Positions 5,703-8,542 of a stretch of 8,542 bases of DNA are shown in pieces. This stretch comes from Gammaproteobacteria bacterium (lineage in GTDB: Bacteria; Pseudomonadota; Gammaproteobacteria; Steroidobacterales; Steroidobacteraceae). Location of the stretch: assembly GCA_030043215.1 (NCBI GenBank), contig JASHYG010000033.1, forward strand, positions 1-8,542, given 5' to 3'. The notes under the pieces were generated by a model that saw nothing but the letters and a program-made list of their open reading frames with translations, had not been told where the DNA came from and made no database searches. The position numbers and the translations under genes are program-made. Within the stretch, counting starts at the first letter, position 1, and every line of letters begins with the position of its first letter.

Positions 5703-8069
5703 ATGTGGAGGCTTCGTGCCAGAGCGGCGGCAGTCTATCTAGGGGGCGCCTTGTTCGCGATCGGTGGGCACTCGCCAATCGCTACTGCGGCCGACATCGA
5801 TCAGTGGGCGCTTTGCATGGGCGGAGGCGGCCCTGCGAGGGCGATCCAGGAATGCTCCGCGATCATCGACTCCGGGCGCGAGCTCGCGGATAGTCTCCCC
5901 TATGCCTACGTGTATCGGGGCCGCGCACATCTGACGCTCAAGCAAGTCGATGCTGCGCTCACCGACTTTACTGCTGCATTGAAGTTTCATCCGCAGCTCG
6001 CGCACGCTCACTACGGTCTCGGCCAGATCTATGAGTTGCGCGAGGATTGGGCCCATGCCGCAACCGAATTCGGTATCGCTGCGGGGAGCGTGAGCGAGGA
6101 CGCCGACATCGACGACTTCACGTCGGATGGCCAGGGCTCGTTCCGCGCGGAAACGTTCACTGCGCGCGGCTACGCCTTGTTCAAGAACGGCGAGCTCGGG
6201 CTGGCGCTGGTGAACCTGCACGAGGCGAGCCAGTTTTGCCCGACCTGCAGTGCGCCGTACCGTGACGAAGCCCTGGTGTTGGATGCGCTGCACCACGGTA
6301 GCGACGCGGCGCAGGCTGCCGATCGAGCGATCGCGCTCAACCCGCGTTCGGGAGCAGCCTTTCTGGTGCGCGGGTTGAACAAGGCGCGCGCCGGAGGGTT
6401 CGAGCAGGCTATGTCCGACTACGACGAGGCGATCCGCCTCTCGCCGACGCTGTCGAGTGCCTACAAAGCTCGCGCCAGCGACGAGAAGAGATTAGGCCTC
6501 AGTGCGCGGGCCGCGGCCGATGCGAGGATGGCGGCGCAGCTCGAGCAGGATGACACGCCGTCGGTCGTGAGCGCTCCGGCCGGTGATGCGCATATCGAAC
6601 GGGTGCTGTCGGCACCTGCATTGCACGACGATGAGCTGACGGCGCTGTTCTCCGGCCGGAGCTGGCAAGCCCGCCAGGGCCCATGGTTCGCCACGCTCGA
6701 GTTCCGCGAGGATGGGACCTTTCGCGAGCACCTCAAGGACAGCGCGGAGGGCAGCACGCTCGAGGTCAGCTGGGATGGGACCTGGGGCGCAGCGCGTGAT
6801 GAGCTGTGCATCTATACCAATGTCGCCCTGTGCCTCGCAGCGCACGCGGCCGAGGGCGATCTGGTGCTGGCCCGTGCCAGCGAAGGCGGATACCGAGCTA
6901 CGCAGGACTCCATTGCCCCGGGGACAGTCGAGCTCGTGGGGGCGGCAGCTGCACTCAAACCGCTGGTGCCCGATCCGAGCAGCGCTCCCGTGGCAGAATT
7001 CCCGCTGGAGGAGCTGTGGCTGCGCGCCGCACCGGGGGCCAATCAGGGTCCGAAGACGCTCTTCTATTACATGCATGGCTTCGACGGCCGCGCCCGCGAG
7101 CACTCCCCGCTGCCGGAGTACTTCGTCAGTGAATTGCAGCAATCGCGCGGCTGGGACATCATCGACGCGAACTATCCGCGTGGCGACGTTCCCCAGATCC
7201 GGCGCTTTGGCGCCGCCAATTTCGGCGCCGCCGTATTTGTCGCGCGGCGCCTGAGGGAGCTCAAGGCGCAGGGTTACCAGCGCATCTACGTCGGAGGGCA
7301 ATCCTGGGGCGGCTGGAACAGCCTGTTGCTCGCGACGATGCCGGGCCTTCCGCTCGACGGCGTGGTGATGGTCGTGCCCGCCAGCTATGGCTGGCGCTTC
7401 ACGGGCGCCGACCGCGACGATCCGAACTACGCCAACAACAAGCTTCTGTTCGATCAGGCGATCGAGCGCGTGCGTTATCCGACGGTCGGCGTGTTCTTCC
7501 TCGACGACGAATATGAACCGGCGGATCGGGGAGCGGGCGCCGCAGCGGCCCTGACACATCGCGGCATCGCCAATCTCATCATCGACCATCCGCCCGGGTT
7601 TTCCGGGCATGGCTCGGGCTGGTTTCCGGCGTTTGACTACCTCTATGGCGCCTGTATCGCGGATTTCCTCGAATCGCCTCGAACCGAGCAGTGCACGCCG
7701 CGCCGAATTCCGCTGGACGTCGGTGACTTCCGGGGCATCGTCGTCGAGCAACAGCTCAGCAAGCGCCACCTGAGCGACGCGACGCTCGAGGAACTCAAGG
7801 GCAGGCAGTTCGCTGTCTATCCGCAGGGCGAGCTGCGCGAGATCGTGTCGACCGACCAGACCCAGGTGAAGGGCTACGGCATCGGCGAGAGCATCCAGAG
7901 CTCCTCGTTCCGTGGGCATTCGTACTGCGTTCGTGCGCGCGTCAAGTACAACCAGCCCGAAACCACCGACGAGATCTGCGAGCGGCTGGTGAAATGGTCC
8001 AACGATGAGCTTCTCGGGCTCGACCCGAAGAGCGGCCACGTGCTGCAGTGGTGGGTCGCCTATCCGTGA
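5703..8069 (+). CDS. Secreted TPR repeat and alpha/beta-hydrolase fusion protein
   Basis: The product is 788 residues. It begins with a signal peptide (residues 1-30, cleavage near ATAA-DI). Five or six TPR-like helix pairs follow (about 67-283), including 'AYVYRGRAHLTLKQVDAALTDF' and 'AAFLVRGLNKARAGGFEQAMSDY'. Next is a small beta-rich region (about 309-400) with 'FSGRSWQARQGPWFATLEFREDGTF', like a lipocalin-type sheet. An alpha/beta-hydrolase spans about 450-660: oxyanion strand YMHGF (456-460), nucleophile elbow GGQSWGG with Ser534, acid Asp601 or Asp602 in FFLDDEYEP, and His636 in GHGSGW. A further domain of about 120 residues closes the protein. Ten cysteines form five close pairs (38/51, 179/182, 369/377, 651/664, 742/759), fitting disulfides outside the cytoplasm. 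Esterase or peptidase activity is plausible, but the substrate is unknown. It is probably co-transcribed with the small coiled-coil gene before it. Confidence 0.82.
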   Translation: MWRLRARAAAVYLGGALFAIGGHSPIATAADIDQWALCMGGGGPARAIQECSAIIDSGRELADSLPYAYVYRGRAHLTLKQVDAALTDFTAALKFHPQLAHAHYGLGQIYELREDWAHAATEFGIAAGSVSEDADIDDFTSDGQGSFRAETFTARGYALFKNGELGLALVNLHEASQFCPTCSAPYRDEALVLDALHHGSDAAQAADRAIALNPRSGAAFLVRGLNKARAGGFEQAMSDYDEAIRLSPTLSSAYKARASDEKRLGLSARAAADARMAAQLEQDDTPSVVSAPAGDAHIERVLSAPALHDDELTALFSGRSWQARQGPWFATLEFREDGTFREHLKDSAEGSTLEVSWDGTWGAARDELCIYTNVALCLAAHAAEGDLVLARASEGGYRATQDSIAPGTVELVGAAAALKPLVPDPSSAPVAEFPLEELWLRAAPGANQGPKTLFYYMHGFDGRAREHSPLPEYFVSELQQSRGWDIIDANYPRGDVPQIRRFGAANFGAAVFVARRLRELKAQGYQRIYVGGQSWGGWNSLLLATMPGLPLDGVVMVVPASYGWRFTGADRDDPNYANNKLLFDQAIERVRYPTVGVFFLDDEYEPADRGAGAAAALTHRGIANLIIDHPPGFSGHGSGWFPAFDYLYGACIADFLESPRTEQCTPRRIPLDVGDFRGIVVEQQLSKRHLSDATLEELKGRQFAVYPQGELREIVSTDQTQVKGYGIGESIQSSSFRGHSYCVRARVKYNQPETTDEICERLVKWSNDELLGLDPKSGHVLQWWVAYP

Positions 8070-8080
8070 GGCACGCTGCG
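8070..8080. other. Eleven-base convergent junction
   Basis: The hydrolase gene and the DUF308 gene end face to face with only eleven bases between their stops. No T-tailed hairpin is seen here, so transcripts probably overlap at their 3' ends. Confidence 0.5.
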
Positions 8081-8542
8081 CTACGCGCTGCGGCCGGTCG
8101 CCCGCACTGTGACCGCGAACATGACGACAGTCCAACCACGCAAGAGCAGCGCGATGCCGACGGCGAAGCCCAGAAACCAGAACGCCGAGAGCGGCCACGC
8201 CATCCAGAGCAGCAGTCCCAGAATGAGCGTCACGATGCCGTCGAGCACCGCCCAGCCCCATGACCGGTGCCGCAAGTAGAGCGCTGCGATCGCGCGAAAC
8301 AAGCCGATCACCGCCAGGTACGCGGCGAGCAGCATCGTCAATAGCAGCGCTCCCGAGGCCGGGTGGGTCACGATGAGCAAGCCGAGGAGCACGCCGAGGA
8401 CGCCGCCGGCGACGTGCAGGAATACCCCGCTCCAGCGTCTGACGTGGAAGGCTTGAATGGCCTCCACGATGCCGCTGATCGTGATCAGCCATCCGAGAAC
8501 GAACACGGTGCCGAGTGTTGCGAAGGGCGCCAGGATCAGCGC
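8081..8542 (-). CDS. HdeD/DUF308-family membrane protein (partial, 5' end outside window)
   Basis: At least 153 residues are present, and the frame stays open through the right edge (in-window N-terminus ALILAPFATLGT). A GTG at 8506 is therefore unlikely to be the true start. Family members are about 190 residues, so roughly 35 N-terminal residues are missing. About five hydrophobic helices are visible, and the pattern repeats, with 'GWLITISGIVEAIQAF', 'GGVLGVLLGLLIVTHP', 'AAYLAVIGLFRAIAAL', 'DGIVTLILGLLLWMAWP' and 'LGFAVGIALLLRGW'. This internal duplication of a helix pair ending in a proline is typical of the family. The founding member, HdeD of E. coli, is linked to acid resistance at high cell density. 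The role here is unknown. It converges on the hydrolase gene and probably belongs to a separate unit to the right. Confidence 0.85.
   Translation of the reverse strand, partial: ALILAPFATLGTVFVLGWLITISGIVEAIQAFHVRRWSGVFLHVAGGVLGVLLGLLIVTHPASGALLLTMLLAAYLAVIGLFRAIAALYLRHRSWGWAVLDGIVTLILGLLLWMAWPLSAFWFLGFAVGIALLLRGWTVVMFAVTVRATGRSA

Noticed and set aside
6492..8492. Long minus-strand open frame of 666 codons opposite the hydrolase gene
   Set aside because: It is antisense to a gene with a signal peptide, TPRs and a catalytic triad. Its translation is rich in Arg, Ala and His with no domain or membrane pattern, as expected opposite GC-rich coding DNA.
1..8542. Mobile element, defence island or CRISPR array
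   Set aside because: No transposase, integrase, regularly spaced repeats, tRNA edge or nuclease/helicase gene was found. The apparent base composition is even apart from the short AT island at 2734-2770.

Overview
The window is a high-GC, gene-dense stretch of a Gram-negative bacterial chromosome. Sec and Tat signal peptides, short gaps, GTG starts and stop/start overlaps all appear. The mix of genes (a PadR regulator followed by a membrane protein with a permease-prefix-like start, a PD40-like propeller end, a DUF308/HdeD protein) would suit a soil gammaproteobacterium of the Xanthomonadales/Steroidobacter kind or an acidobacterium. I cannot decide between these from sequence alone. No RNA gene, insertion sequence, integrase, CRISPR array or phage gene was seen.

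Layout. (1) 3-98, plus strand: the last 31 codons of a protein ending in a PD40/WD40-like propeller blade. (2) 221-5001, minus strand, six genes transcribed right to left. First comes an ABC exporter pair (ATPase 4249-5001, permease 2792-4252). After a 56-base gap with a strong AT-rich promoter comes a second unit: a PadR repressor (2400-2735), a polytopic membrane protein (1546-2403), an exported single-domain cupin (1043-1549), and, 69 bases further on, a Tat-exported NADP-binding oxidoreductase-like protein (221-973). Three junctions share bases between stop and start (GTGA at 4249-4252, ATGA at 2400-2403, ATGA at 1546-1549), so translational coupling is likely. (3) 5159-8069, plus strand, diverging from the exporter: a small secreted alanine-rich coiled-coil protein and, 40 bases later, a 788-residue secreted protein joining TPR repeats, a small beta-rich domain, an alpha/beta-hydrolase and an extra C-terminal domain. 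(4) 8081-8542, minus strand, converging: a DUF308/HdeD-type membrane protein that runs off the right edge.

How they may work together. The PadR gene has a near-consensus promoter (TTGACA, 16 bases, TATTAT) whose -10 element lies inside an AT-rich inverted repeat, which fits self-repression. The proteins downstream of PadR are a membrane protein and two predicted periplasmic proteins, so the unit looks like an envelope-stress or small-molecule response; the signal and substrate are unknown. The plus-strand pair also seems to act outside the cytoplasm. The hydrolase carries ten cysteines in five close pairs and a recognisable Ser-Asp-His set. It is the least ordinary protein here, and its link to the small coiled-coil partner is the most original lead. 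Nothing in the window is clearly a known defence or mobile system.
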